64,000 bases of DNA from Streptomyces sp. MH60 (GTDB lineage: Bacteria > Actinomycetota > Actinomycetes > Streptomycetales > Streptomycetaceae): assembly GCF_002939385.1 (NCBI RefSeq), contig NZ_MULI01000009.1, positions 1 through 64,000 of the forward strand. Direction: 5' to 3'. The translations under genes and the position numbers were made by a program. The stretch's first letter is position 1. The number at the start of each line of letters is the position of its first letter. Below, one piece after another: positions 53,152-63,260 of the stretch. Under the pieces are notes generated by a model. It was given only the letters and a program-made list of their open reading frames with translations. It ran no database searches and was not told the origin of the DNA.

Positions 53152-53823
53152 ATGCGTCTCGTCATTGCCCGCTGCTCCGTCGACTACGCGGGACGGCTCA
53201 CCGCCCACCTGCCCTCGGCCCCCCGGCTGATCCTGGTCAAGGCGGACGGCAGCGTCTCGATCCACGCCGACGACCGGGCCTACAAGCCCCTCAACTGGAT
53301 GTCGCCGCCCTGCACCCTGAAGGAGGGCACGGGCGAGGAGGAGGGCGTCTGGACGGTCGTCAACAAGGCGGGCGAGAAGCTCATCATCACGATGGAGGAG
53401 ATCCTCCACGACTCCTCGCACGAACTGGGCGTCGATCCCGGCCTGATCAAGGACGGCGTGGAAGCACACCTCCAGGAGCTGCTGGCCGACCGCATCGACA
53501 CCCTGGGCGAGGGCTACACCCTGATCCGCCGTGAGTACATGACCGCCATCGGCCCGGTCGACATCCTGTGCCGGGACGCCCAGGGCGGGACCGTCGCGGT
53601 CGAGATCAAGCGGCGCGGCGAGATCGACGGCGTGGAGCAACTCACGCGCTACCTGGAGCTGTTGAACCGCGACCCGCATCTCGCCCCGGTGCGCGGCGTG
53701 TTCGCCGCCCAGGAGATCAAGCCGCAGGCCCGCGTGCTGGCCACGGACCGCGGCATCGGCTGCCAGGTGCTGGACTACAACGCCCTGCGGGGCATCGAGG
53801 ACGACAAGCTGCGGCTGTTCTGA
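53152..53823 (+). CDS. nucS: Mismatch endonuclease NucS (EndoMS)
   Basis: A 223-residue enzyme of the non-canonical mismatch-repair pathway used by actinobacteria, which lack MutS and MutL; it makes double-strand cuts at certain mismatches. The RecB-like nuclease site is intact: Asp137 in 'GPVDILCRD', Glu151 and Lys153 in 'VAVEIKRRG'. The N-terminal domain ('[16 protein letters not shown]') is for dimerisation. The C-terminus 'DDKLRLF' fits a clamp-binding motif. TAGCGT at 53139-53144, 7 bases before ATG, suggests a leaderless mRNA. Confidence 0.95.
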   Translation: MRLVIARCSVDYAGRLTAHLPSAPRLILVKADGSVSIHADDRAYKPLNWMSPPCTLKEGTGEEEGVWTVVNKAGEKLIITMEEILHDSSHELGVDPGLIKDGVEAHLQELLADRIDTLGEGYTLIRREYMTAIGPVDILCRDAQGGTVAVEIKRRGEIDGVEQLTRYLELLNRDPHLAPVRGVFAAQEIKPQARVLATDRGIGCQVLDYNALRGIEDDKLRLF

Positions 53824-53905
53824 GCGGGCGTCGGGTACGACGCGGAGGAGGGCCGGGTCCGTGCGGCGGACCCGGCCCTTTCGCGCTGCCGCCCGTCCCG
53901 CGGGG

Positions 53906-56530
53906 TCAGATGACCGGGCCCGTCACCGTGCCCGGTCCGCCGGTCGCCGCGCCGCTCTGCGAGGCGGTCGCGGTGTCCGCGGGGGAACCGGCGGCGGTGG
54001 GGGTCGACTCCCGGCTCGCCGTGTCGGAGGTCTCCGGAGTCGAGGGCGGCAGCGTGTCCGTGTCGGTGGGGGCGGGTGTGGTGGGGTCGTCGGACTCGGT
54101 GGGCGTCCCGGGGTCCGTCGGCTCGGTGTCGGTCGGCTTCGGCGACGTCGGCTTCGTCGTCGGCGCGCTCGGCGACTTGCTGGGCTCGTCCGGCGACCCG
54201 GGGTCGTCCGGGCTCTCGTCGTCACCGGGGTCGGTGGTGTCGCCGGTGCCGCTGGGCCCGCCGGAGGGCCGCCCCGACTCGGTCGGTGTCGGGTCGTCCG
54301 ACGTGCCCGGGGTGCCGTCCGGGCCCGAGTCGGCCGGGCCGCCGGGCGTCTCCCGGTCCTTGCCGTCGTCCGAGGGCCGGTCCGCGCCCAGGCTGCCGTC
54401 GTCGATGCCCTGGCTCGCCGACGGGTTGACGCCGACCTCGTTGGAGGGGTCACCGGGGTCGTTCTCCGACGTGGCCCCCAGGGTCACCACCGTGCCGAGC
54501 ACGGCGACGAGCAGGGCGCCCGCGCCCGCGGCCACCAGGTTCCGCCGGGCGAAGCCCTTGATGCCGCCCGCGACCGTGCGGGACGGCTCCTCCTCCGGTT
54601 CCCGGCGGGTGACGAGGGTCGGGGACTGGGGAGGCGGCTGGAGCGGCGGGAAGGGCGCGGGGACACCCGCGGACGGCGACACCGACTCCTCGTTGCGGGC
54701 GTCGGGCACCTCCTCCCCCACCGTCGGACCGAGCCCGGCGCCGACGACACCGAACCCGGCGACGGGCGCCGCCGCGCCGAACGCGCCCGCGCCGCTGCCC
54801 AGGCCCGGGGTGTCCCCGGTGCGGTCGGCGACCAGCGCGAGGGCGCGGCGGCCCGCCACGGCGCCGCGCTTGTCGGAGAGCGCGCCGCGCAGCCCGATGG
54901 AGGCCTCCAGCTCGGCGCGCGCCCGGTCCAGCCGGTCCTCGCACAGCGCGAGGACGCCCAGCTCGTGGTGGAAGTAGGCCTGTTCGGCGACGTCACCGGC
55001 GAGCCGGGAGGCCTCGGTGCCGGAGCGCAGCGCCCGCTGCCAGGCGCTCCAGTGCAGTCCGGCGGCGAACGCGGGCGCCGCGGTGCGGGCCAGCTGGACG
55101 GCGGGGCTCTCCGCGTCGTCCGCGGGCGGGGTCGTCGTCGGCACCAGCACGGCGAGGGCGGCCAGGACGGCGTCGGCCTCGGCGCAGACCCGCTCCGGGG
55201 TGACCGAGGGGTGCCCGGCCCACCAGGCGTAGTGCTGGGCGGCGGCCAGTGCCCGCTCCCGTACGGCGTCGGTGTACCCGGCGCTCTCCAGCTGGGTGAG
55301 CACCCCGGCGGCCAGCCGGTAGCGGGAGCCGACCGGGGAGACCAGTCCGCAGTCGGTCAGCTCGCCGAGGGCGGCGTCCGCGTGGGTGTCGCCGACCAGG
55401 GCGGGCAGGTGCGCCTGGTGCGGCACCTCGCCGCCGAGCGCGACGGCGAACTCCAGGGTGGCGCGGGCGGAGGCGCTCAGCCGGGAGGCGAGCAGCGGTG
55501 CGGGCGCGGCGGCCTCGCCGAGGGACGGCAGGGGCACGTCGTCGGCCTCGGTGGCCTCGTAGGGGGTGTCGTCGGCCGGGCGGGCGTCGGCGAAGACGCC
55601 GAACTCGTCGACGGCGTCGGCACCGGCCCGCTCACGGTCCCGGCGGCGCAGCAGGGCACCGGCCTGGACGAAGCGCAGCGGCAGGCCCTCGGACTCGAAC
55701 CAGAGGTCGCCGGCCCAGTTGGCCTCCTCCTCGGTGAGGGGGCGCCCGGCGGCGCGCTCCAGCAGCTCCACGCCGTCCGAGCGGTCCAGGCCGGCGAGGA
55801 AGACCTCCTCGACGGCCGAGTCGGCGGAGGGTGCGGCCACCTCCGGGGTCGCGCCGAAGAGGTACGCGCACTCGGGGGTGGCGTCGAGGAGCTCGTCGAG
55901 GGCGGTGCCGCCGAACTCGATGTCGTCCAGGACGACGACCGCGCCCACCTCGCGGAGGTACCCGAGGAGTTCGGTGCGGCCCGGACGGTGCAGGGATGCG
56001 CGGTGGACGGCGTAGAAGAGGTCGTGGAGCAGGTCGTCGGCGGTGCGGTGGTGGCCGTTGAGCCGGACGACGCCGTCGGGCGCGAGGCCCGCGCAGTCCT
56101 CGGCGACGAGGTCGAGGAGGCTGGTGCGGCCGGAGCCGGCGGGGCCGGTGAGGCGGACGGAGCGGCCGCGGGCGAGCAGCCGCACCAGGCGTTCGCGTTC
56201 GTCCTCGCGGGCCAGCAGGCCCAGGACGGTGCGGACCGGTCCCGGGGGTACGGGCGGCCGCGCGGCGCGCTCCGCCTCGGCGCGTTCGGCCGCGGTGAGC
56301 TTCTCGGGCCGGGCGGGCCGCTCGGCGGGCGGGCAGACCTCGATCTCGCTGCCGTCGACGGGGTTGACGGTGAGCAGGAAGTCGCCGGACACCAGCTGCA
56401 CCGTGCGGGCGAGCGCGGGCGCGTGCTGTCCGAAGTCGGAGGTGAGGGGGTCCCTGTGCGGGCGCGGGCGCGGCGCCTGGTGGTCGCCGTCCTGGCCGTA
56501 CTCCTCAGGGCCCCGGTTGGTCGGGTCCAT
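53906..56530 (-). CDS. Membrane-anchored STAND-like NTPase with extracellular Thr/Pro/Asp-rich tail
   Basis: An 874-residue protein of unknown function. After ~100 disordered residues comes a nucleotide-binding domain: P-loop 'LTGPAGSGRTSLLDLV' (129-136, Arg135 where Lys is invariant), Walker B-like 'AVVVLDDIEF', and an arginine-rich sensor region. Helical winged and TPR-like segments run to about 600. A single transmembrane helix (about 662-685, 'LVAAGAGALLVAVLGTVVTLGA') is followed by ~190 extracellular residues of Thr/Pro/Asp/Ser repeats. ATG 56530 is the likely start, with a G-rich site upstream. The layout suggests a cytoplasmic NTPase coupled to a wall-spanning tail. Confidence 0.8.
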   Translation of the reverse strand: MDPTNRGPEEYGQDGDHQAPRPRPHRDPLTSDFGQHAPALARTVQLVSGDFLLTVNPVDGSEIEVCPPAERPARPEKLTAAERAEAERAARPPVPPGPVRTVLGLLAREDERERLVRLLARGRSVRLTGPAGSGRTSLLDLVAEDCAGLAPDGVVRLNGHHRTADDLLHDLFYAVHRASLHRPGRTELLGYLREVGAVVVLDDIEFGGTALDELLDATPECAYLFGATPEVAAPSADSAVEEVFLAGLDRSDGVELLERAAGRPLTEEEANWAGDLWFESEGLPLRFVQAGALLRRRDRERAGADAVDEFGVFADARPADDTPYEATEADDVPLPSLGEAAAPAPLLASRLSASARATLEFAVALGGEVPHQAHLPALVGDTHADAALGELTDCGLVSPVGSRYRLAAGVLTQLESAGYTDAVRERALAAAQHYAWWAGHPSVTPERVCAEADAVLAALAVLVPTTTPPADDAESPAVQLARTAAPAFAAGLHWSAWQRALRSGTEASRLAGDVAEQAYFHHELGVLALCEDRLDRARAELEASIGLRGALSDKRGAVAGRRALALVADRTGDTPGLGSGAGAFGAAAPVAGFGVVGAGLGPTVGEEVPDARNEESVSPSAGVPAPFPPLQPPPQSPTLVTRREPEEEPSRTVAGGIKGFARRNLVAAGAGALLVAVLGTVVTLGATSENDPGDPSNEVGVNPSASQGIDDGSLGADRPSDDGKDRETPGGPADSGPDGTPGTSDDPTPTESGRPSGGPSGTGDTTDPGDDESPDDPGSPDEPSKSPSAPTTKPTSPKPTDTEPTDPGTPTESDDPTTPAPTDTDTLPPSTPETSDTASRESTPTAAGSPADTATASQSGAATGGPGTVTGPVI

Positions 56531-56763
56531 TGGTTCAAGCCCCCCAAAAGCGTCGTGTGCAGGGCCCCGGTCGGGACCACCCTCCCGGCCTTGCCGCACA
56601 CCGCGCTGTCGCTTCTGGTCCGGGCCCGCCGGCGGGTTTGCTAAGGCAGCGGGCAGCCAGACCCTAAACCTTCGCCCAGTATCGCCGACAGTCCGGGGTG
56701 CCGGACGGCCCGAGAGGTCACGGTCTCGTGAGGATTGCGTGTGTCGGAGGTGTGAACCTTCAC

Positions 56764-57087
56764 TTACACACGGGGCAGGGTCTCCACACCGATGCCGCCC
56801 TCGATGGCCAGGATCCGGTGCAGCCGGGTGGCCACCAGCAGGCGCTGCATCTGCGGCGGTACGTCGCGCAGCACCAGTCGCCGCCCGCAGCGCCCGGCCC
56901 GCCGGTGGGCTCCCATGATGACGCCGAGCCCGGTGGCGTCCCAGGAGTCCAGTTCGGACAGGTCCAGCACCAGGTCGCCGACTCCGTCGTCGACGGCCGA
57001 GTGCAGGACCGTACGGGCGTCCGCCGCGCTGCGGACGTCGAGGCGGCCCCCGACGACCAGCTCGACGTGGTCGCCCCTGATGTGCAT
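56764..57087 (-). CDS. STAS-domain anti-anti-sigma-like protein
   Basis: A 107-residue single STAS domain. 'MHIRGDHVELVVGGRLDVRSAADARTVLH' and 'DLVLDLSELDSWDATGLGVIMGAHRRA' are the SpoIIAA-type signature, with Thr52 at the position of the usual phosphorylated Ser/Thr (D-A-T-G here, D-S-S-G in SpoIIAA). Such proteins bind anti-sigma kinases in phosphorylation-dependent fashion. No kinase or sigma gene lies next to it. ATG 57087 is preceded by GGGGAG. Confidence 0.9.
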   Translation of the reverse strand: MHIRGDHVELVVGGRLDVRSAADARTVLHSAVDDGVGDLVLDLSELDSWDATGLGVIMGAHRRAGRCGRRLVLRDVPPQMQRLLVATRLHRILAIEGGIGVETLPRV

Positions 57088-57276
57088 ATGCGCTCCCCGG
57101 CGTGCGTCTTCTTCGTCGTCTTCTTCGTCTTGGCGTTGCGTTCCGTGCGTGTGGTCTCTCGGCGATATCAGGCGTTGCACCCTCTGACTGGCCGAAACGA
57201 CCGGAGGTTGCCGCCTGTAAGCGAACCGATACCGAATTCACCCCGGCGTGTGACGTCTGCCGCGGCTGATGCGACC

Positions 57277-58125
57277 TCAGTGCTTGTAGAAGCCCTGCCC
57301 GCTCTTGCGGCCGATGTCACCGGCGTCCACCATCCGGCGCATCAGCTCCGGCGGGGCGAACTTCTCGTCCTGGGACTCGGTGTAGATGTTGCCCGTGGCG
57401 TGCAGCAGGATGTCGACGCCCGTCAGGTCGGCGGTGGCCAGCGGTCCCATGGCGTGGCCGAAGCCCAGCTTGCAGGCGAGGTCGATGTCCTCCGCGGTGG
57501 CGACGCCCGACTCGTACAGCTTCGCGGCCTCGACGACGAGGGCGGAGATGAGCCGGGTGGTCACGAAGCCGGCGACGTCGCGGTTGACGACGATGCAGGT
57601 CTTGCCGGTGGACTCGGCGAACTCGCGTGCGGTGGCGAGCGTTTCGTCACTGGTCTTGTAGCCCCGCACCAGCTCGCACAGCTGCATCATCGGGACCGGC
57701 GAGAAGAAGTGCGTGCCGACGACCCGCTCGGGGCGCTCCGTCACGGCCGCGATCTTGGTGATCGGGATGGCGGAGGTGTTGGACGCGAGGATCGCCCCGT
57801 CCTTCACCAGCTTGTCCAGGGTACGGAAGATCTCGTGCTTGACTTCCAGTTTCTCGAAGACGGCCTCGACGACGACGTCCGCGTCGGCGGCGGCGTCCAG
57901 GTCGGTGGTCGCGGTGATGCGCCCGAGGGCGGCCTCGGCGTCGTCGGCGGTGAGCTTCCCCTTGGCGACGAACTTGTCGTAGGAGGCCCTGATGCCGTCG
58001 GTGCCGCGCCGCAGCGCCTCGTCGGTGACGTCTCGCAGGACGACGTCCCAGCCCGCCTGCGCGGAGACCTGGGCGATGCCGGACCCCATGAGACCGGCTC
58101 CGATGACGGCGAGCTTCCGTGCCAC
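57277..58125 (-). CDS. 3-hydroxybutyryl-CoA dehydrogenase
   Basis: A 282-residue NAD(P)-dependent dehydrogenase acting on (S)-3-hydroxybutyryl-CoA or related substrates. Rossmann motif 'VIGAGLMGSGIAQVSAQAG' opens the protein; 'SNTSAIPITKIAA' and 'GTHFFSPVPMMQLCELVRG' carry the active-site Ser and His of the family; the C-terminal part ('DLACKLGFGHAMGPLATADLTG') is the dimerisation domain. GTG 58125 has AGGGGAG upstream. It would extend or reduce acetoacetyl-CoA from the thiolase in the same window. Confidence 0.94.
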   Translation of the reverse strand: MARKLAVIGAGLMGSGIAQVSAQAGWDVVLRDVTDEALRRGTDGIRASYDKFVAKGKLTADDAEAALGRITATTDLDAAADADVVVEAVFEKLEVKHEIFRTLDKLVKDGAILASNTSAIPITKIAAVTERPERVVGTHFFSPVPMMQLCELVRGYKTSDETLATAREFAESTGKTCIVVNRDVAGFVTTRLISALVVEAAKLYESGVATAEDIDLACKLGFGHAMGPLATADLTGVDILLHATGNIYTESQDEKFAPPELMRRMVDAGDIGRKSGQGFYKH

Positions 58126-58261
58126 TGTGCGACTCCCCTGATACGCGCTGATTCTCGTCTCTCGGCCGGAGATTAGCGGGCGTGAGGCGCTGTGTGACCG
58201 GTTAGTAACGCGCGTCACGTCTCAAATGACGGACGTCACACCGAGGGGTGCCGTCCGGGCG

Positions 58262-58903
58262 TCACTCGGCGCCCCGTACGGCGTAGTTGAGCACTCTGTC
58301 ACTCAACAGGTCCTCCATCTCGTCCAGCAGCACGAGGATGTCCCGGGACACTTCGGCGGGTTTCCCGCCGGCCATCATGCGGCGGCCGATGGCCGCCATC
58401 ACCGTGCCGTGCAGCCAGTTGACCTGACCCGCCATCAGCGAGGGGACGGGGTCGTCGTCCGGGGCGCCGGTCTCCTCGCGCAGGGTGCGCTCGAGGTTGT
58501 CCTGCACCTCCTGGCCGATCGCCCAGAGCCGGGAACGCAGCGCGGGCGAGGAGTGGATGACTCCCATGAAGCCCGCGTATCCCTCCATGAGGCCGATCCG
58601 GGGCGAAACCGACTCGACCTCCTCGCGCAGTTCCCGCAGCACGGCCTGCGCGGCCGACTCCCCGTCACGCCGCCCGCGCACCCAGCGCGACAGCCGGTCG
58701 ACCACGCCCTTGGAACGGTCGAGGAACAGGTCCTCCTTGGCCGGGAAGTAGTTGTAGACGGTGTTGACGGAGACGTTCGCGGCGTCCGCGACCTCCGCCA
58801 CCGTCACGGCCTCGAAGCCGCGCTCCAGGAACAGCCCCGTGGCGACATCCGAGATGTACTGCCGGGTCTGCCGCTTCTTCCGTTCCCTGAGTCCCTCGGC
58901 CAT
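58262..58903 (-). CDS. TetR-family regulator
   Basis: A 213-residue repressor-type protein with the DNA-binding helices 'VTVAEVADAANVSVNTVYNYFPAKEDLF' near residues 30-58 and a helical ligand domain. A TAGGAT element (58916-58911 on the minus strand) 7 bases before the ATG predicts a leaderless mRNA. It is divergent from an ABC exporter pair, and a palindrome lies between them, so it probably represses that pair in response to an exported compound. Confidence 0.9.
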   Translation of the reverse strand: MAEGLRERKKRQTRQYISDVATGLFLERGFEAVTVAEVADAANVSVNTVYNYFPAKEDLFLDRSKGVVDRLSRWVRGRRDGESAAQAVLRELREEVESVSPRIGLMEGYAGFMGVIHSSPALRSRLWAIGQEVQDNLERTLREETGAPDDDPVPSLMAGQVNWLHGTVMAAIGRRMMAGGKPAEVSRDILVLLDEMEDLLSDRVLNYAVRGAE

Positions 58904-58957
58904 GTCCGCAATCCTAGCCGCGCCGTGGCCACTCCCTGGGGCCGCTGAAAACTTGGG

Positions 58958-58979
58958 GTCATTGCAAAATTTCAGTGAC
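58958..58979. promoter_or_regulatory. Imperfect 22-bp palindrome between tetR and ABC genes
   Basis: GTCATTG at 58958-58964 and CAGTGAC at 58973-58979 pair with one mismatch around an A/T-rich centre (16 of 22 positions symmetric). Its place upstream of the ABC genes makes it the likely TetR operator. Confidence 0.55.
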
Positions 58980-58997
58980 TCTGTTTTTCTGGAGCGC

Positions 58998-59780
<783 letters not shown>

Positions 59781-59797
59781 CACCCCAGGGAACACCG

Positions 59798-60547
59798 ATG
59801 CTGCTCCACGACACCGGCCTCGTCTACGGCCGCTACCTGCGCCAGTCGCTGCGCTCCCGCTTCGCGCTGCTGTTCGGCGTGCTGATGCCGCTGCTGTACC
59901 TGCTCTTCTTCGGCCCGCTGCTGACCGACCTGCCGCTCGGCGGGCAGGGCAGCTCCTGGCAGGTGCTGGTCCCCGGCCTGCTGCTGCAACTGGGCCTGTT
60001 CGGCGCCTCCTTCGCCGGGTTCTCGATCATCATCGAGAACGGCCAGGGGGTGGTCGAGCGGATGCGCGTCACGCCCGTCAGCCGCCTGGCGCTGCTTTTG
60101 GGGCGGGTGCTGCGGGACGCGACGGTCTTCGCCTTCCAGGCGGTGCTGCTGGTCCTGGCGGCCGTGGTGATGGGCCTGCGCGCGCCGCTGCCCGGCGTGC
60201 TGATCGGCTTCGCCTTCGTCGCCCTGCTCACGGTCTCGCTGGCCTCGCTGTCGTACGCGCTGGCGATGAAGGTGCGGACGCCGCAGGAGTTCGGGCCCAC
60301 GATCAACGCCCTCACCATGCCGTCGATGCTGCTGTCCGGCCTGATGCTGCCGATGACCCTGGGCCCGGCGTGGCTGGACGTGCTCTCGCACCTGATGCCG
60401 TTCCGCTACCTGGTGGACGCGGTGCGCGACGCGTACACCGGTTCCTACGCGACGGCACACATGCTGTACGGCGTCCTGGTCGCCCTGGCCTTCACCGCAC
60501 TGGCCGTGACCGTGGGCAGCCGCGTCTTCCGGACCGCCGGGGCGTAA
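59798..60547 (+). CDS. ABC exporter permease (DrrB-like)
   Basis: A 249-residue ABC-2 membrane protein with six hydrophobic segments; 'GVVERMRVTPVSRLALLLGRVLRD' and 'PLNALTMPSMLLSGLMLP'-type sequence ('GPTINALTMPSMLLSG') are typical of DrrB. AGGGA precedes ATG 59798. It forms a half-size exporter with the preceding ATPase; substrate unknown. Confidence 0.9.
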   Translation: MLLHDTGLVYGRYLRQSLRSRFALLFGVLMPLLYLLFFGPLLTDLPLGGQGSSWQVLVPGLLLQLGLFGASFAGFSIIIENGQGVVERMRVTPVSRLALLLGRVLRDATVFAFQAVLLVLAAVVMGLRAPLPGVLIGFAFVALLTVSLASLSYALAMKVRTPQEFGPTINALTMPSMLLSGLMLPMTLGPAWLDVLSHLMPFRYLVDAVRDAYTGSYATAHMLYGVLVALAFTALAVTVGSRVFRTAGA

Positions 60548-60560
60548 CTACGCTGGCCCC

Positions 60561-61133
60561 ATGGTCAACCTGACGCGCATCTACACCCGGACCGGCGACC
60601 AGGGCACCACCGCCCTCGGTGACATGAGCCGGGTCCCCAAGACCGACCTCAGGATCTCCGCGTACGCCGACGCCAACGAGGCGAACGCGGTGATCGGCAC
60701 CGCCATCGCCCTGGGCGGCCTGCCCGAGGAGGTCGTCAAGGTCCTCGTCCGCGTCCAGAACGACCTGTTCGACGTGGGCGCGGACCTGTCGACGCCGGTG
60801 GTGGAGAACCCGGAGTACCCGCCGCTGCGGGTCGAACAGTTCTACGTCGACAAGCTGGAGGCGGACTGCGACCGCTACCTGGCCGAGGTGGAGAAGCTCC
60901 GCTCCTTCATCCTCCCCGGCGGCACCCCGGGCGCGGCCCTGCTGCACCAGGCGTGCACGGTGGTCCGCCGGGCCGAGCGCTCCACGTGGGCGGCGCTGGA
61001 GGCCCACGGCGAGACGATGAACCCGCTCACCGCGACCTACCTGAACCGGCTCTCCGACCTCCTGTTCATCCTGGCCCGGGTGGCCAACAAGGAGGTCGGC
61101 GACGTGCTGTGGGTGCCGGGCGGGGAGCGCTAG
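60561..61133 (+). CDS. PduO-type cob(I)alamin adenosyltransferase
   Basis: A 190-residue enzyme making adenosylcobalamin from cob(I)alamin and ATP. The ATP site 'YTRTGDQGTTALGD' at the N-terminus and 'VVRRAERSTWAAL' plus 'NRLSDLLFILARV' are PduO family signatures. TACGCT at 60549-60554 lies 6 bases before the ATG, suggesting a leaderless mRNA. Its cofactor product is needed by isobutyryl-CoA mutase and methylmalonyl-CoA mutase. It ends overlapping the next gene, on the other strand, by 4 bases. Confidence 0.93.
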   Translation: MVNLTRIYTRTGDQGTTALGDMSRVPKTDLRISAYADANEANAVIGTAIALGGLPEEVVKVLVRVQNDLFDVGADLSTPVVENPEYPPLRVEQFYVDKLEADCDRYLAEVEKLRSFILPGGTPGAALLHQACTVVRRAERSTWAALEAHGETMNPLTATYLNRLSDLLFILARVANKEVGDVLWVPGGER

Positions 61134-61324
61134 ACGTTCAGCCGGCGCGCCGACCGGACGACGCCCCACCCGGTCTGCGCGCCGCCGACGCACATCATCA
61201 CGACGCCGGCCTTCGCCAGGTCGACGACGGGGACCTCCACGTCCCCGGCGAAGAGCCACAGGGCGAGACCGGCCACGAAGGTCGCCGCGCCCTCCCACAG
61301 GTGCCGCTCGGACAGGTACCTCAT
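61130..61324 (-). CDS. Small membrane protein, function unknown
   Basis: A 64-residue protein with two hydrophobic segments ('GAATFVAGLALWLFAG' and 'AGVVMMCVGGAQTGWGVV'), basic at both ends. Its ATG overlaps the stop of the upstream membrane gene (ATGA). It is probably a real coupled partner of that gene. I do not recognise the family. Confidence 0.7.
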   Translation of the reverse strand: MRYLSERHLWEGAATFVAGLALWLFAGDVEVPVVDLAKAGVVMMCVGGAQTGWGVVRSARRLNV

Positions 61325-61911
61325 CGGCGCGCCCCCGCTTTACCCGTCCGCGCCTCCACGGCGAGCCCGGCCGTCTCCGCCGGGGCCTTCTTCGGCCAGA
61401 TCAGGTAGGCGAGCGCCACCAGGCCGTGGATGCCCAGGACCCGGATCGCCGTCCACTGGAAGGCGCGCAGGGACGAGATGTCGCCCTCGTCGCCGACGTA
61501 CCAGACCGCGCCCTGGAGCAGTGCGCAGGCCACGGCCACACCCAGCAGGGTGCGCAGCCACAGCCGGCCCTCGTGGCGCGCCCGGGGCATGCCGTAGCGC
61601 GGGGGCTTGGCCGGGGGCGGGCCGCCGGCCAGGCGGTGGGCGGCGTGGCCGTCGAGCCAGCGGATCGTGTACCGGCCGTAGGCGACGGTGTAGCCGATGT
61701 ACAGCGCGGCCAGGCCGTGCTCCCAGCCGGGCTCGGCGCCGTTCTTCAGGTCCCACGCCGTCACGGCGAACAGCACCAGTTCCAGCACCGGCTCGCACAG
61801 CAGCAGGAACACGCTGGTGCGCCGCCACTTCAGCAGGTAGCGGGCGCCGAGCCCCAAGACCAGCAGCACCCAGAAGCCGACCTCGCAGGCGATGATCAAA
61901 GCGACGACCAC
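61321..61911 (-). CDS. Conserved membrane protein, function unknown
   Basis: A 196-residue protein with five or six hydrophobic segments ('VVVALIIACEVGFWVLLVLGLGARYLL', 'SVFLLLCEPVLELVLFAVTAW', 'LAALYIGYTVAYGRYTI', 'LLGVAVACALLQGAVWYV', 'VLGIHGLVALAYLIW') and a short basic cytoplasmic loop with 'PPPAKPPRYG'. I see no catalytic motif. GTG 61911 has AAGGGAG at 6-base spacing; the longer frame from 62073 would enter the divergent kinase promoter region. It is coupled to the 64-residue gene. Confidence 0.78.
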   Translation of the reverse strand: MVVALIIACEVGFWVLLVLGLGARYLLKWRRTSVFLLLCEPVLELVLFAVTAWDLKNGAEPGWEHGLAALYIGYTVAYGRYTIRWLDGHAAHRLAGGPPPAKPPRYGMPRARHEGRLWLRTLLGVAVACALLQGAVWYVGDEGDISSLRAFQWTAIRVLGIHGLVALAYLIWPKKAPAETAGLAVEARTGKAGARR

Positions 61912-62063
61912 GGCATACTCCCTTCGTTCACCCTTCCAGGCTCCCGTGGGAATCCGCCGCGTTCGTCGTCGCCGGTGACGAACCTCCGGTACATCGAAGG
62001 ATGCAGTGCGGGACCCTCCCCGGGGATCAGGCGGGCGGGGCGCGAGCCGTGTTGGATGGTGAC

Positions 62064-63260
62064 ATGGCCGCACGACTCCCCCGCCCGCGCCGCTTCGACG
62101 TGTACGCCGCGTCGGCCGGTCTGCTCGGCGGGCTGCTGCTGTGGGGCATCGGTCTGGGCGTGCGGCCGGCCGACGAGCCGATCGTGCTGTTCGACGGCCG
62201 CTGGCCGCTGCTGGTCCCGCTCACCGTCATGGCCGGCTGCGAGCTGCTGCGCCGGTCCGCGCCGCGCACCGGCCTGCTGGTCGGCACCGCCGCGCTGATC
62301 GCGGACACGCTCACCCAGGGCAGCCTGGTCACGGTGATCATGTACACCGACCTGATGTACGCCGCCGTGCTGTACGGCACGCCCGCCTCGGCCCGCCGCA
62401 TCCCGTGGATCACCGGGCTGCTCACCGTCGCCTCGACGCTGGTGCCGTTCGCCGTGTGGCGGGTGCCCGAGACCCTGCTCATCGGCGTCGCCGTCGGCAT
62501 CGTGTCCTTCGCGCCCGCCTCCACCGGGCTCATCGTCCGCAACCACCGCGAGGCCGCCGACGCCGCCCTGCTGCGGGCCGAGCAGACCGCGCTGCTCGCC
62601 GAGATGGACCGGGTCCAGGCGGTGACGGCGGAACGTTCCCGGATGGCCCGCGAGCTGCACGACATGGTCGCCAACCACCTCTCCGCGATCGCCATCCACT
62701 CCACGGCCGCGCTCTCCCTGGACGACGCGGCGACCACCCGGCAGGCGCTCGGTGTGATCCGCGAGAACAGCGTGGCGGGACTGGCCGAGATGCGCCGCCT
62801 CATCGGCATCCTGCGGGACAGCGGCGGGGACACCGAACCGGCCCCCGCCCCCACCCTCGGCGGGCTCGGCGCGCTGGTCGACGGCGCCCGCGCCAACGGC
62901 CTCGACGTCGCCCTGGAGGCGGCACCCGGCGACCACCTGCCCGCGCCGGTCGAGCTGGCCGCGTACCGGATCGTGCAGGAGTCGCTCACCAACGCGCTCA
63001 AGCACGCCTCGCGGGGCACCGTCCGGGTCCGGCTCGCCCGGCACGACGACGCCCTGCGGGTCGAGGTGACCAGCCCGTACGGCGACCGGGACACCCCGCG
63101 CGTCCCCGGTTCCGGTGCCGGTCTGGTCGGGATGCGGGAGCGGACCGCGCTGCTGCACGGGGCGTTCGAGGCCGGAGCGGTGGCGGACCCCGGCTCGGCG
63201 GGCGGCAAGATCTGGGCCGTGCGCGCCACCCTGCCCCTGACCGAAGGAGACCTGGCATGA
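62064..63260 (+). CDS. chiS: NarL-type sensor histidine kinase, probable ChiS
   Basis: A 398-residue membrane kinase. Five or six hydrophobic segments fill residues ~15-155 with little extracellular domain, then a HisKA_3 box 'ARELHDMVANHLSAIAIHS' with His199, and an ATPase domain containing 'QESLTNALKHASRGTVRVR' and 'GAGLVGMRERTALL'. ATG 62064 follows a -10-like TTGGAT (62053-62058), so it may be leaderless. I call it ChiS because the S. coelicolor chiS-chiR pair lies directly upstream of chitinase gene chiC and the promoter past chiR here has chitinase-type repeats. Name confidence is moderate. Confidence 0.8.
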   Translation: MAARLPRPRRFDVYAASAGLLGGLLLWGIGLGVRPADEPIVLFDGRWPLLVPLTVMAGCELLRRSAPRTGLLVGTAALIADTLTQGSLVTVIMYTDLMYAAVLYGTPASARRIPWITGLLTVASTLVPFAVWRVPETLLIGVAVGIVSFAPASTGLIVRNHREAADAALLRAEQTALLAEMDRVQAVTAERSRMARELHDMVANHLSAIAIHSTAALSLDDAATTRQALGVIRENSVAGLAEMRRLIGILRDSGGDTEPAPAPTLGGLGALVDGARANGLDVALEAAPGDHLPAPVELAAYRIVQESLTNALKHASRGTVRVRLARHDDALRVEVTSPYGDRDTPRVPGSGAGLVGMRERTALLHGAFEAGAVADPGSAGGKIWAVRATLPLTEGDLA

